Of a stretch of DNA of 11,963 bases, positions 1 through 5,976 are shown in pieces. The stretch is from Giesbergeria sp. GTDB taxonomy: Bacteria > Pseudomonadota > Gammaproteobacteria > Burkholderiales > Burkholderiaceae_C. Both the position numbers and the translations under genes were made by a program. Location: NCBI GenBank assembly GCA_017998735.1, contig JAGOCN010000027.1, forward strand, positions 1-11,963. The letters run 5' to 3'. A model generated the notes under the pieces. It saw nothing but the letters and a program-made list of their open reading frames with translations, ran no database searches and was not told where the DNA came from. Positions within the stretch are counted from its first letter, which is position 1, and each line of letters starts with the position of its first letter.

Positions 1-829
1 TGATGTCGCTGGCATAGCCGTCGAGCTCGCAGCCGGCGTCGATCAGCACCAGTTCGCCAGCGCGCACCGGCGCGGCATCGGCCCGGTAGTGCAGCACGCA
101 GGCATTGGCGCCGGCGGCGACGATGGAACCATAGGCCGGGTACTGCGAGCCGTGGCGGCGAAACTCGTACAACAGCTCGGCGTCCAGGTGGTATTCGCGC
201 ACCTCTTCGCCGGCGCGCAGCATGGCGGCGCTGCGCTGCATGGCGCGGATGTGGGCGCTGGCGCTGATCTGCGCGGCGCGGCGCATCACGTCCTGCTCGT
301 GCGCGTCCTTCACCAGCCGCATTTCGTCCAGCGGGCCGCACAGGTCGTTTTGCTGCAGCGGGCACAGTGCGCCAAAGCGCACGCGTGCGCGCACCGACGC
401 CAGCCAGCCTTCCACGCGCTCGGCCAGGCCGCTGTGCGTGGCAAACGGAAACCAGACCGCGCTGCGGTTTTCCAGCAGGCGCGGCAGGCGCGTGCCCAGA
501 TCTTCCACCGGCCAGGCGGTGTCCACGCCCAGTTCCTGCACTGCGGCCTGCGGGCCCAGGCGGTAACCGTCCCACACCTCGCGCTCCATGTCCTTGGGCT
601 GGCAGAACAAGGTGCTTTCGCCTTCGCCGGTCAGCACCAGCCAGGCATTCGGCTCGCTGAAACCGGTCACGTAGTAGAAGTAGCTGTCCGGGCGGAACAG
701 GTAATCGCTGTCGCGGTTGCGCTGGCGTTCGGGGGCCGTCGGGACAATGGCAATGCCGCCGGGGCCCAGCTGGCGCGCCAGGGCGGCGCGGCGCTGGGCG
801 TGGACAGAAGAAAGGGAAGAAGAATGCAT
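1..829 (-). CDS. pepP: Xaa-Pro aminopeptidase (aminopeptidase P), N-terminal part, cut by the window edge
   Basis: The leftward frame reads without interruption from the start to the window edge (276 residues seen; the E. coli protein is about 440). Peptidases of family M24B remove an N-terminal residue next to proline in the cytoplasm, using two metal ions. The N-terminal creatinase-like domain shows the family string RDSDYLFRPDSYFYYVTGF (about residues 39-57). The catalytic pita-bread domain begins before the edge, with LIDAGCELDGYASDI as the last visible residues. Its two aspartates (D264 and D275, eleven apart) match the first two metal ligands of E. coli PepP; the remaining His and Glu ligands lie outside the window. 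Two in-frame ATGs exist (829 and 838) and neither has a good Shine-Dalgarno sequence. I prefer 829 because a TACGAT hexamer lies 7 bases upstream and overlaps the 838 ATG. The gene is divergent from pgpA. Family assignment is very secure; the start is uncertain by 9 bases. Confidence 0.93.
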   Translation of the reverse strand, partial: MHSSSLSSVHAQRRAALARQLGPGGIAIVPTAPERQRNRDSDYLFRPDSYFYYVTGFSEPNAWLVLTGEGESTLFCQPKDMEREVWDGYRLGPQAAVQELGVDTAWPVEDLGTRLPRLLENRSAVWFPFATHSGLAERVEGWLASVRARVRFGALCPLQQNDLCGPLDEMRLVKDAHEQDVMRRAAQISASAHIRAMQRSAAMLRAGEEVREYHLDAELLYEFRRHGSQYPAYGSIVAAGANACVLHYRADAAPVRAGELVLIDAGCELDGYASDI

Positions 830-942
830 GGCCGCCATCGTACTGCCGGAGCTGGCGCGCCGGCGGGCGCGGCCGCACAGGCCCGTGGCCGCGCAGGGCC
901 ACAGCGGCTGGCGGCTTGCCTGCTCAGCGCAGGCCTTCTCTC

Positions 943-948
943 TAGAAT
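943..948 (+). promoter_or_regulatory. Possible -10 element for pgpA-pncC
   Basis: TAGAAT differs from the TATAAT consensus at one position and lies 7 bases before the pgpA ATG. Transcription starting at the usual distance would begin at or next to the start codon, giving a leaderless message. This fits the absence of a Shine-Dalgarno sequence here. No convincing -35 at 17 bases spacing is visible; TTGCCT at 916-921 is too far away (21 bases). Inference only. Confidence 0.35.
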
Positions 949-955
949 TGCCGCC

Positions 956-1483
956 ATGCAACCCCTGTCCCTGGCCAAAGCGCCGCCCCTGCGCCCGAAC
1001 GTGCGGTTTCTGCTGCAGCACCCGGCCCATTTCATTGCGCTGGGCATGGGCTCGGGGCTGAGCCCGATTGCGCCCGGCACGGTCGGCACGCTGTGGGGGT
1101 GGCTGGCGTTTCTGGTGTTGCAGCTGTGGCTGGACACCGCGCAGATCGGCTGGCTGATTGCCGGCTCCACGCTGGTGGGCTGGTGGGCCTGCACCGTGAC
1201 GGCGCGGCACATGCGCGTGTCCGACCCTGGCGCGGTGGTCTGGGACGAAGTGGTCGCCTTCTGGCTGGTGCTGTGGCTGGCGATGCCGATGGGCCTGTGG
1301 GGCCAGCTGGTGGCGTTTGCGCTGTTCCGCTTTTTTGACGCTGCCAAGCCCGGCCCGGTGGGCTGGGCCGACCAGCTGTTCAAGGGCTTTGGCTGGCGCG
1401 GCGGCTGGGGAATTTTGTTTGACGACTTTGTGGCGGCGTTCTGCACGCTGCTGGTGATTGCGGTGTGGAGGTTTTTCTGGTGA
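956..1483 (+). CDS. pgpA: Phosphatidylglycerophosphatase A
   Basis: This 175-residue membrane enzyme removes phosphate from phosphatidylglycerophosphate to give phosphatidylglycerol, the last step of that phospholipid pathway, in the inner membrane. Family blocks are all present: FIALGMGSGLSPIAPGTVGT (about residues 26-45), DPGAVVWDEVVAFWL (90-104) with the conserved acidic pair D97/E98, and the FFDAAKPGP...FGWRGGWGILFDDFVA segment (127-160). Hydrophobic stretches at about 48-60, 64-80, 98-125 and 158-174 fit the multi-pass topology. E. coli PgpA is about 172 residues, so length is normal. The frame is open far upstream, but homology begins just after this ATG and the upstream part is antisense to pepP. 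The gene overlaps pncC by four bases (GTGA), which indicates translational coupling. Confidence 0.95.
   Translation: MQPLSLAKAPPLRPNVRFLLQHPAHFIALGMGSGLSPIAPGTVGTLWGWLAFLVLQLWLDTAQIGWLIAGSTLVGWWACTVTARHMRVSDPGAVVWDEVVAFWLVLWLAMPMGLWGQLVAFALFRFFDAAKPGPVGWADQLFKGFGWRGGWGILFDDFVAAFCTLLVIAVWRFFW
1467..1471 (+). promoter_or_regulatory. Shine-Dalgarno sequence that fixes the pncC GTG start
   Basis: GGAGG lies 8 bases upstream of GTG 1480, inside the last codons of pgpA. The ATG at 1465 would lie upstream of this site and has no ribosome-binding site of its own. Together with the GTGA overlap this points to coupled translation. Confidence 0.75.
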
Positions 1484-2013
1484 ACACGCTATCGCTATCA
1501 AAAAATGAGCTGCTGGCGCAGGCTACACCTGCGCTAGAGGCCGATTTGAACCATATTGCCGCGCAGCTGCAGGCACGCGGCTGGATGCTGGCCACCGCCG
1601 AAAGCTGCACCGGCGGAATGGTTGCAGCGGCCTGCACCGACTTGGCAGGCTCCAGCCAGTGGTTCGAGCGCGGCTTTGTCAGCTACTCCAATGCCGCCAA
1701 GACCGAGCTGCTGGGCGTGCCGGCCGGCCTGATTGCAGCACACGGCGCGGTCAGCGAGCCGGTGGTGCGCGCCATGGCCGAAGGGGCACTGGCCCATTCG
1801 CATGCACAGGTCAGCCTGGCGGTGACCGGCGTGGCCGGTCCCAGTGGCGGCAGCGCCGACAAGCCCGTGGGCACGGTGTGGTTTGGCTGGTGCGTGGCCG
1901 GGCAGACGCACAGCGAGGTGCGGCACTTTGCCGGCGACCGCGCCGCCGTGCGGCGCGCCACTTTGCAACATGCGCTGGCGCGGCTGGCGGGGTGGCTGCC
2001 GGCCACGGCTTGA
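1480..2013 (+). CDS. pncC: Nicotinamide-nucleotide amidase (CinA C-terminal domain family)
   Basis: This 177-residue protein is a stand-alone CinA C-terminal domain. The family deamidates nicotinamide mononucleotide to nicotinic acid mononucleotide in pyridine-nucleotide salvage, in the cytoplasm. Diagnostic blocks are TAESCTGG (about 39-46, with the proposed catalytic serine), FVSYSNAAK (about 66-74), GAVSEPVVRAMAEGA, VTGVAGPSGGSADKPVGTVW and a C-terminal FAGDRAAVRRATLQHAL helix. I chose the GTG start at 1480 over the ATG at 1465: GGAGG at 1467-1471 sits 8 bases before the GTG, and the GTG overlaps the pgpA stop. Residues 5-22 (LSKNELLAQATPALEADL, starting at residue 5 or 6) are encoded by a copy of the interspersed repeat, so this N-terminal extension is probably not ancestral. 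Family assignment is secure; start is fairly secure. Confidence 0.93.
   Translation: MNTLSLSKNELLAQATPALEADLNHIAAQLQARGWMLATAESCTGGMVAAACTDLAGSSQWFERGFVSYSNAAKTELLGVPAGLIAAHGAVSEPVVRAMAEGALAHSHAQVSLAVTGVAGPSGGSADKPVGTVWFGWCVAGQTHSEVRHFAGDRAAVRRATLQHALARLAGWLPATA
1493..1549 (+). repeat. Interspersed hairpin repeat, copy A (inside pncC)
   Basis: This copy has the hairpin core GCGCAGG (1516-1522), a 5-base loop, then CCTGCGC (1528-1534), preceded by gctatcaaaaaatgagctgctg and followed by tagaggc. It aligns without gaps through the core to copy D at 8656-8718. It is the only copy lying wholly inside a gene in the sense orientation, where it codes for an N-terminal extension of pncC. Confidence 0.75.
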
Positions 2014-2090
2014 AAAACCAGCCAAATCAGCCTCTATTCCTCGCTGGTCAAGCGCTGGTAGCTATTGTTTTGGATGTTTTTGATTTTTTG
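2014..2090 (-). repeat. Interspersed hairpin repeat, copy B (degenerate)
   Basis: On the minus strand this reads caatagctaccagcgcttg, then accagcgaggaatagaggc, which matches the family's order of AT-rich lead, agct-gcgc core and gaggc tail. The hairpin core is eroded. It fills most of the 99-base gap between the convergent pncC and SulP genes. The plus strand beyond it has T-runs (tgtttttgattttttg, 2075-2091), but I found no GC stem next to them, so I do not call an intrinsic terminator. Confidence 0.5.
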
Positions 2091-2112
2091 AAGAAGGGGC
2101 AGTGCCCGGCAG

Positions 2113-3600
2113 TCACACCGCCCCGGTGTCCATGCGGTCGATCAGCACCGCGCTGGCTTCGTTCAGGCCCGCCACTTCCACCTCGCAGCCGTGGTGGCGC
2201 AGGCGCTGCACCACCTTGTCCAGGGCGGCGACGGCGGTGATGTCCCAGAAATGCGCACGCGACACGTCAATGGTCACGCGTTTGTGCTCCGCGCCCAGCA
2301 CGTCAAAAGATTCAATGAACGCATCGGCCGAGGCAAAGAAAACCTGCCCCGTCACGGTCCAGGTGCGCATGCCGGCGGCTTCGTCGTCGCTGCAGCGCAC
2401 GTCCAGCAGGTGCGATACCTTGACCGCAAAAAACACGCCGCTCAGCACCACGCCGACTGCCACGCCGGCGGCCAGGTTGTGGCTGGCAATGGTGACCACC
2501 ACCGTGGCCAGCATCACGGCGCTTGACAGGCGCGGGTGGCGCACCAGCGTGCCCAGCGACTTCCAGTCAAAGGTTTCGGCCGAGACCATGAACATGATGG
2601 CCACCAGCGCCACCACCGGCACCTGCGACACCCAGGGTTTGAGCGCCACCATCAGAACCAGCAGAAACACGCCGGCAAACAGCGTCGACAGCCGCCCGCG
2701 CCCGCCAAACTTCACATTGCCCACCGCCTGGCCGACCATGCCGCAGCCGGCAATGCCGCCAAAGCAGCTGGACGCGATGTTGGCCAGGCCCAGGCCGGAG
2801 CATTCGCGGTTCTTGTTGCTCGGGGTGTCGGTCAGCTCGTCGATGACGGACGCGGTCAGCACCGATTCCAGCAGCCCGACCATGGCAATCGCCAGCGCGG
2901 GCAGGGCAATGATCTGCAATGTTTCCAGCGACAGCGGCACCTGCGGCAGGCCAAACAATGGCAGCGCATCGGGCAGCTGGCCCAGGTCGGCCACGGTGGG
3001 CAGCTGCAGGCCCAGGGTGGCGTTCAGCACGCTCACCAGCACCACGCAGATCAGCGGCGAGGGAATGGCGGTCAGCGCCCGCCAGCCGGTGAGCGCACGC
3101 AGGCGCGGCAGGCCATAAATCAGCGCCAGGCCAAAGCCCAGCATGGCCCAGGTGGCCACGCCGGCGCCGCGCAACTGCGGCAGCTGGGCCGAGAAAATCA
3201 GGATGGCCAGCGCGTTGACAAAGCCGGTGCGCACCGAGCTGGAGACAAAGCGCATCAGCACGCCCATGCGCAGCAGGCCAAACAGCACCTGCACCGCGCC
3301 CGCCAGCAGGCCGGCGGCAAACACGTACTGCAGCCCGTGCGACTGCACCAGCGGCGCGGCCACCAGCGCCACCGAGCCGGCAGCGGCCGACACCATGGCC
3401 AGGCGAGCGCCGGCAAAGGCAATCACGATGCTGATCACAAACGAGGCAAACAGCCCCACCGACGGGTCCACGCCGGCGACGAATGAAAACGCGATCACCT
3501 CCGGAATGAGCGCAAAGGTGGCGACGGCGCCGGCCATCAGTTCGCGCGGAATGCTGGGCGCCCATTCGGCGCGCAGTCGGGTCAACCAGGAAGAGGTCAT
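2113..3600 (-). CDS. SulP-family anion transporter with C-terminal STAS domain
   Basis: This 495-residue inner-membrane protein belongs to the SLC26/SulP family, which moves sulfate, bicarbonate or other anions. The N-terminal signature reads LMAGAVATFALIPEVIAFSF then VAGVDPSVGLFASF, followed by about ten or more hydrophobic segments, including GFVNALAILIFSAQLPQL and the loop SNKNRECSGLGLANI...GGIAGCGMVGQAVGNVKFGG that is typical of the family. The last ~90 residues form a STAS domain (VTIDVSRAHFWDITAVAALD), which usually regulates transport or assembly. Closest in my memory to the YbaR/YvdB-like bacterial branch; the substrate cannot be read from sequence and sulfate is only the default guess. 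The ATG at 3600 is chosen because the open frame upstream of it runs through a hairpin and a repeat copy and lacks family similarity. No strong Shine-Dalgarno sequence is seen. Confidence 0.9.
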   Translation of the reverse strand: MTSSWLTRLRAEWAPSIPRELMAGAVATFALIPEVIAFSFVAGVDPSVGLFASFVISIVIAFAGARLAMVSAAAGSVALVAAPLVQSHGLQYVFAAGLLAGAVQVLFGLLRMGVLMRFVSSSVRTGFVNALAILIFSAQLPQLRGAGVATWAMLGFGLALIYGLPRLRALTGWRALTAIPSPLICVVLVSVLNATLGLQLPTVADLGQLPDALPLFGLPQVPLSLETLQIIALPALAIAMVGLLESVLTASVIDELTDTPSNKNRECSGLGLANIASSCFGGIAGCGMVGQAVGNVKFGGRGRLSTLFAGVFLLVLMVALKPWVSQVPVVALVAIMFMVSAETFDWKSLGTLVRHPRLSSAVMLATVVVTIASHNLAAGVAVGVVLSGVFFAVKVSHLLDVRCSDDEAAGMRTWTVTGQVFFASADAFIESFDVLGAEHKRVTIDVSRAHFWDITAVAALDKVVQRLRHHGCEVEVAGLNEASAVLIDRMDTGAV

Positions 3601-3610
3601 GGAACAAGAA

Positions 3611-3626
3611 CGCGCCCGAAGGCGCG
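3611..3626 (-). promoter_or_regulatory. UUCG-tetraloop hairpin just upstream of the SulP gene
   Basis: On the minus strand the sequence is CGCGCC-TTCG-GGCGCG followed by TTCTTGTTCC and then the SulP ATG. The stem is six perfect GC pairs closed by the very stable UUCG tetraloop. It could be a terminator for the upstream UPF0149 gene (same strand, stop at 3794), or an attenuator or translation-blocking hairpin in the SulP leader. The U-tract is interrupted, so termination would be weak. Confidence 0.4.
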
Positions 3627-3654
3627 CAGGTAAAAGAACCGAAGCCAGTTTTGA

Positions 3655-3712
3655 ACAACAGTCAAAACCGGCCCCAGCGCATGCACTGCCTGCGCCGGCA
3701 GCTATCAAAATT
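3655..3712 (-). repeat. Interspersed hairpin repeat, copy E
   Basis: On the minus strand this reads ttttgatagctgccggcgca, ggcagtgcatgcgctgggg, then ccggttttgac. The core GCGCAGG-cagtg-CATGCGC keeps the family hairpin with one mismatch. It lies in the 193-base gap between UPF0149 and SulP, upstream of the latter. Confidence 0.6.
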
Positions 3713-3745
3713 GAATATTTCAGAACACACCAGAGGCCTGCTTTT

Positions 3746-3766
3746 AATTGGGGTCAGAGTCCAATT
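3746..3766 (+). repeat. REP-like element with GGGGTCAGAG motif
   Basis: AATTGG (3746-3751), a 9-base loop containing gtcagagt, then CCAATT (3761-3766) forms a small perfect hairpin. The ten-base GGGGTCAGAG at 3750-3759 recurs exactly at 8785-8794 in the larger palindrome there. Similar ggggtcagagt sequences are, from memory, found beside REP-associated tyrosine transposase genes; no such transposase is in this window. Confidence 0.45.
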
Positions 3767-3793
3767 TTTGGGTTTGGCGTGTCTGCAAAGGGT

Positions 3794-4753
3794 TCAGGTG
3801 GCGCCGCAGCACTTCTTGAACTTCTTGCCGCTGCCACAAGGGCAGGGGTCGTTGCGGCCGGGCTCGGGCGCCTTGCGCAGGGTTTCCACGCGCGGGCCCA
3901 TGCTTTGCCACAGCTGGCGCAGGTCGTACACCGCCCAGATGGCTTCGCCAAAGACTTCAATGCGCGCATTGCTGGTGCTGGGCGGGCCGTCTTCGGTGTA
4001 CATGTTGAGGGCCGGCGCGCCGGTGTCGTCCTCGGTCAGGGCGACGATGCTGTCGAGCGCATCGTCCAGCCAGCGCGCTGCCTCCTTGTCGCGTGGCGCC
4101 TGCCATTCTTCGGGCCAGTTTTCCACCGCGAACATGAAGCCCAGCGCCCACACCTGGGCAAAGGACGGAATGTCCTGGCCTTCCAGCTCGGCGCGTTCGT
4201 CTTTGGGCAGGCTGGCAATGGCGCCGCGCATGTCCAGCACCTCGGGCTCGAACGTGCGCTCGTCGTCCAGCTTGTCCACCGGCAGGTCGAGTGCCTGCGC
4301 CACCTCGTTCCAGCGCAGCGTCCACAGGTGCAGAAACTGCGCCTGCTGCTCGGCACTGGCAAACACCGGCAGCAGCGGCAGGGCGGCGCCGTCGGCCGCG
4401 TCCGTGTCCACTTCCAGCGCTTCGCCGTCGCCCAGCAGCATCGGCAGGTATTCGGCGGGCGGGATGGCGCGGCGCGAGCAGACCAGCGCGGTCAGAAAGC
4501 CGTCGCAGAACTCCCACTGCGGGATTTCGTCGCTGCGCGAACGCAGGTCGCCCAGCAGCTCGTCCAGAAAATCAAGGTCGTCGGCGCTGAGCGCGGGCGC
4601 CGGCCCGCTGTCGGCTTCGGCGTCCGGGGCGGCAGCGGAGACAGCGGCGGCGGGCTGTTGTCCTGCCACCGCATCGGCTTCGGTGGCAGAGGCGACAGGA
4701 GGGGAAACGGGGGAAGCCTGGGTGTCGGAAGGGGCGGGCGTGCGGGTGGGCAT
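3794..4753 (-). CDS. UPF0149/YecA-family protein with C-terminal SEC-C zinc motif
   Basis: This predicted cytoplasmic protein has 319 residues. Residues 1-55 are rich in Pro, Ala and Ser and look disordered. The UPF0149 (YecA/YgfB-like) helical domain follows from about residue 56 ([45 protein letters not shown]). The tail ends in [18 protein letters not shown], with C304, C306, C315 and C316 as the four zinc ligands of a SEC-C motif, the small zinc finger found at the C-terminus of SecA. In E. coli a YecA protein with this architecture has been linked to ribosomes or SecA-related roles, but the exact job of this protein is unknown. The ATG at 4753 is preferred because the frame upstream has no family similarity; GGAA lies just before it as a weak ribosome-binding site. 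It is divergent from the kinase-like gene. Confidence 0.88.
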   Translation of the reverse strand: MPTRTPAPSDTQASPVSPPVASATEADAVAGQQPAAAVSAAAPDAEADSGPAPALSADDLDFLDELLGDLRSRSDEIPQWEFCDGFLTALVCSRRAIPPAEYLPMLLGDGEALEVDTDAADGAALPLLPVFASAEQQAQFLHLWTLRWNEVAQALDLPVDKLDDERTFEPEVLDMRGAIASLPKDERAELEGQDIPSFAQVWALGFMFAVENWPEEWQAPRDKEAARWLDDALDSIVALTEDDTGAPALNMYTEDGPPSTSNARIEVFGEAIWAVYDLRQLWQSMGPRVETLRKAPEPGRNDPCPCGSGKKFKKCCGAT

Positions 4754-4810
4754 GGCGGTTCCGTTCAAGGAAAATGAAAGACTTTTATGATGCCCGGACG
4801 GCGTTTTGCC

Positions 4811-4840
4811 GGTGCGCTGCATCTGCAGCCGCAGCGCACC
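4811..4840. repeat. Perfect 10-bp inverted repeat (hairpin)
   Basis: GGTGCGCTGC (4811-4820), a 10-base spacer, then GCAGCGCACC (4831-4840). An alternative smaller palindrome, GCTGCA-tc-TGCAGC, overlaps it at 4815-4828, so two mutually exclusive stems are possible. No T-run follows on either strand, so it is not a standard terminator. It lies about 60 bases upstream of the UPF0149 start. Confidence 0.6.
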
Positions 4841-4940
4841 ACGCAAGCGGCCGGGCGGGGTTGACCAGTGTAGTGGCGCGCTTTGGCACACTGCCGCTGC
4901 GCGCCCCCGGCCCGGCCTGCGGGTGACCAGCCGCCCTTTT

Positions 4941-4970
4941 TCCAACCCCTTTCAACCCCTTTCAACCCCT
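4941..4970. repeat. Three tandem copies of a 10-base unit
   Basis: The unit ttcaacccct occurs at 4951-4960 and 4961-4970, with tccaacccct (one change) at 4941-4950. It is non-coding and lies about 130 bases upstream of the kinase-like gene. Confidence 0.8.
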
Positions 4971-5082
4971 TCACGCCGGAGCACATCCCCTTGATGCCTT
5001 GTTCACTGTGCTTGTGGTCCTGCAGGCCGTGCCCGTGCGCGGCCCGACGGGCGGGTGCTGCGGCCAGCGCGGCGCGCAGACC

Positions 5083-5088
5083 GGGGAG
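5083..5088 (+). promoter_or_regulatory. Shine-Dalgarno sequence for the kinase-like gene
   Basis: GGGGAG lies 9 bases before ATG 5098 and selects it over the in-frame ATG at 4999, which has no ribosome-binding site and would add a non-conserved, cysteine-containing extension. Confidence 0.6.
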
Positions 5089-5097
5089 CGCACCGTG

Positions 5098-5976
5098 ATG
5101 GCGCACCCGCCCTTTCTGCCGCGCAGCGCGGCCACGCCCGACTACAGCGGCTTTCTGCGCCGCCAGCTGGGGCAGCAGGCAGGCAATGTGGCCAGCTATG
5201 CGCTGGACGGCGAGCAGGTGTGGCTGAAAAAAGCCGGCCCGCGCAACGGCGTGTGGGGCTACCGCGTGCTGGGCGCGCTGGCCCGCGCCACGCGCCTGCC
5301 GGTGCTGCGCCCGGTGCCCAACCTGGGCGGTGAAGCGGCCATTGCCACCGAGGCGCAGCGCCTGCGCGACCTGGCCAGGCGCGGCCTGCGCGTGCCCGAG
5401 GTGCTGGCGCAGCAGCCCGGCGGCCTGCTGCTGGCGCACCTGGGCCGCGCCGGCCAGCCCACGCCGTCGCTGGGCAAAGAGATCGAGCACGCCCTGCCCG
5501 CCGGCCCCCAGGCGGTGCTGGCGCTGTGGCAGGAGGGCCTGCATGCGCTGGGCTATGTGCACGCCACCGGCACCAGCCTGAGCCAGGCGTTTGCGCGCAA
5601 CCTGGTGCGCTGCCCGGACGGCACGGTGGGCTACATCGACTTCGAGGACGACCCGGCGGCCGTGCTGCCGCTGGCGCACTGCCAGGCGCGCGATGCGCTG
5701 TGCTTTGTGCACTCCACCGCGCTGTTTCTGGTGCAGGCGGGTGCGCTGGCGCAGGCGCAGGCCGCCTGGCAGCAGTGGCTGGCCGGGTGCAGCCCCGGCG
5801 TGCGCCGCACCCTGGTGGACACCAGCGCCCGCCTGGGCTGGCTGCGCCACCTGCCGGCCAGCCGGCGCCTGGGCCGCGACCTGCAGCGCGCCCGCGCCGC
5901 GCACGATGTGCTGGCCGGGCAGCCTCCAATGGCTGCGCCTGCAGCGCCGGCCTTGCCCCCATCCCGGCCCGGCTGA
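5098..5976 (+). CDS. Predicted kinase-fold protein with atypical catalytic loop
   Basis: This 292-residue, predicted soluble protein has no signal peptide. I recognise it only at fold level, as resembling the lipopolysaccharide-kinase/Bud32-like branch of the protein-kinase superfamily. Supporting elements in order are VWLKKAG (K44/K45, candidate ATP-binding lysine), ATEAQRL (E85, candidate partner glutamate), LHALGYVHATGTSLSQAFAR (about 148-167, catalytic-loop region ending in N168) and GYIDFEDDP (D181, candidate metal-binding aspartate of the DFG position). In my alignment the HRD catalytic motif reads LSQ (161-163), so the usual catalytic Asp would be Gln. The Pro/Ala tail from about residue 278 looks disordered. 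GGGGAG at 5083-5088, 9 bases before ATG 5098, fixes the start; a GTG codon directly before it is an alternative. Substrate unknown. An alternative view is an uncharacterised conserved family with no kinase activity. Confidence 0.7.
   Translation: MAHPPFLPRSAATPDYSGFLRRQLGQQAGNVASYALDGEQVWLKKAGPRNGVWGYRVLGALARATRLPVLRPVPNLGGEAAIATEAQRLRDLARRGLRVPEVLAQQPGGLLLAHLGRAGQPTPSLGKEIEHALPAGPQAVLALWQEGLHALGYVHATGTSLSQAFARNLVRCPDGTVGYIDFEDDPAAVLPLAHCQARDALCFVHSTALFLVQAGALAQAQAAWQQWLAGCSPGVRRTLVDTSARLGWLRHLPASRRLGRDLQRARAAHDVLAGQPPMAAPAAPALPPSRPG

Larger units (their letters stand above)
4754..5097. other. Divergent intergenic region between UPF0149 and the kinase-like gene
   Basis: These 344 bases hold no credible gene. 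Visible structure is a perfect 10-bp hairpin (4811-4840) and a 10-base tandem repeat (4941-4970). The first part, next to the UPF0149 start, is locally AT-rich (aaaatgaaagacttttatga, 4771-4790) and may hold its promoter, but I cannot pick out a clear -35/-10 pair. Confidence 0.6.

Noticed and set aside
89..955. Long rightward open frame continuing into pgpA from upstream
   Set aside because: It is antisense to pepP, its translation is His/Ala/Arg-rich without family features, and PgpA homology begins only after ATG 956.
667..1446. Leftward open frame antisense to pgpA
   Set aside because: Composition is that of a frame shadow in GC-rich DNA, and pgpA on the other strand is unambiguous.
1465..1479. 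ATG at 1465 as pncC start
   Set aside because: It lies upstream of the GGAGG ribosome-binding site and has none of its own; GTG 1480 overlaps the pgpA stop in the classical way.
2070..2100. Terminator after pncC (T-runs at 2075-2091)
   Set aside because: No GC-rich stem precedes the T-runs; the AGCGCT palindrome of repeat copy B is too far away and too short.
2536..3486. Long rightward open frame inside the SulP gene
   Set aside because: Its translation is a His/Gln/Arg-rich string typical of the antisense of a membrane protein; SulP explains the region fully.
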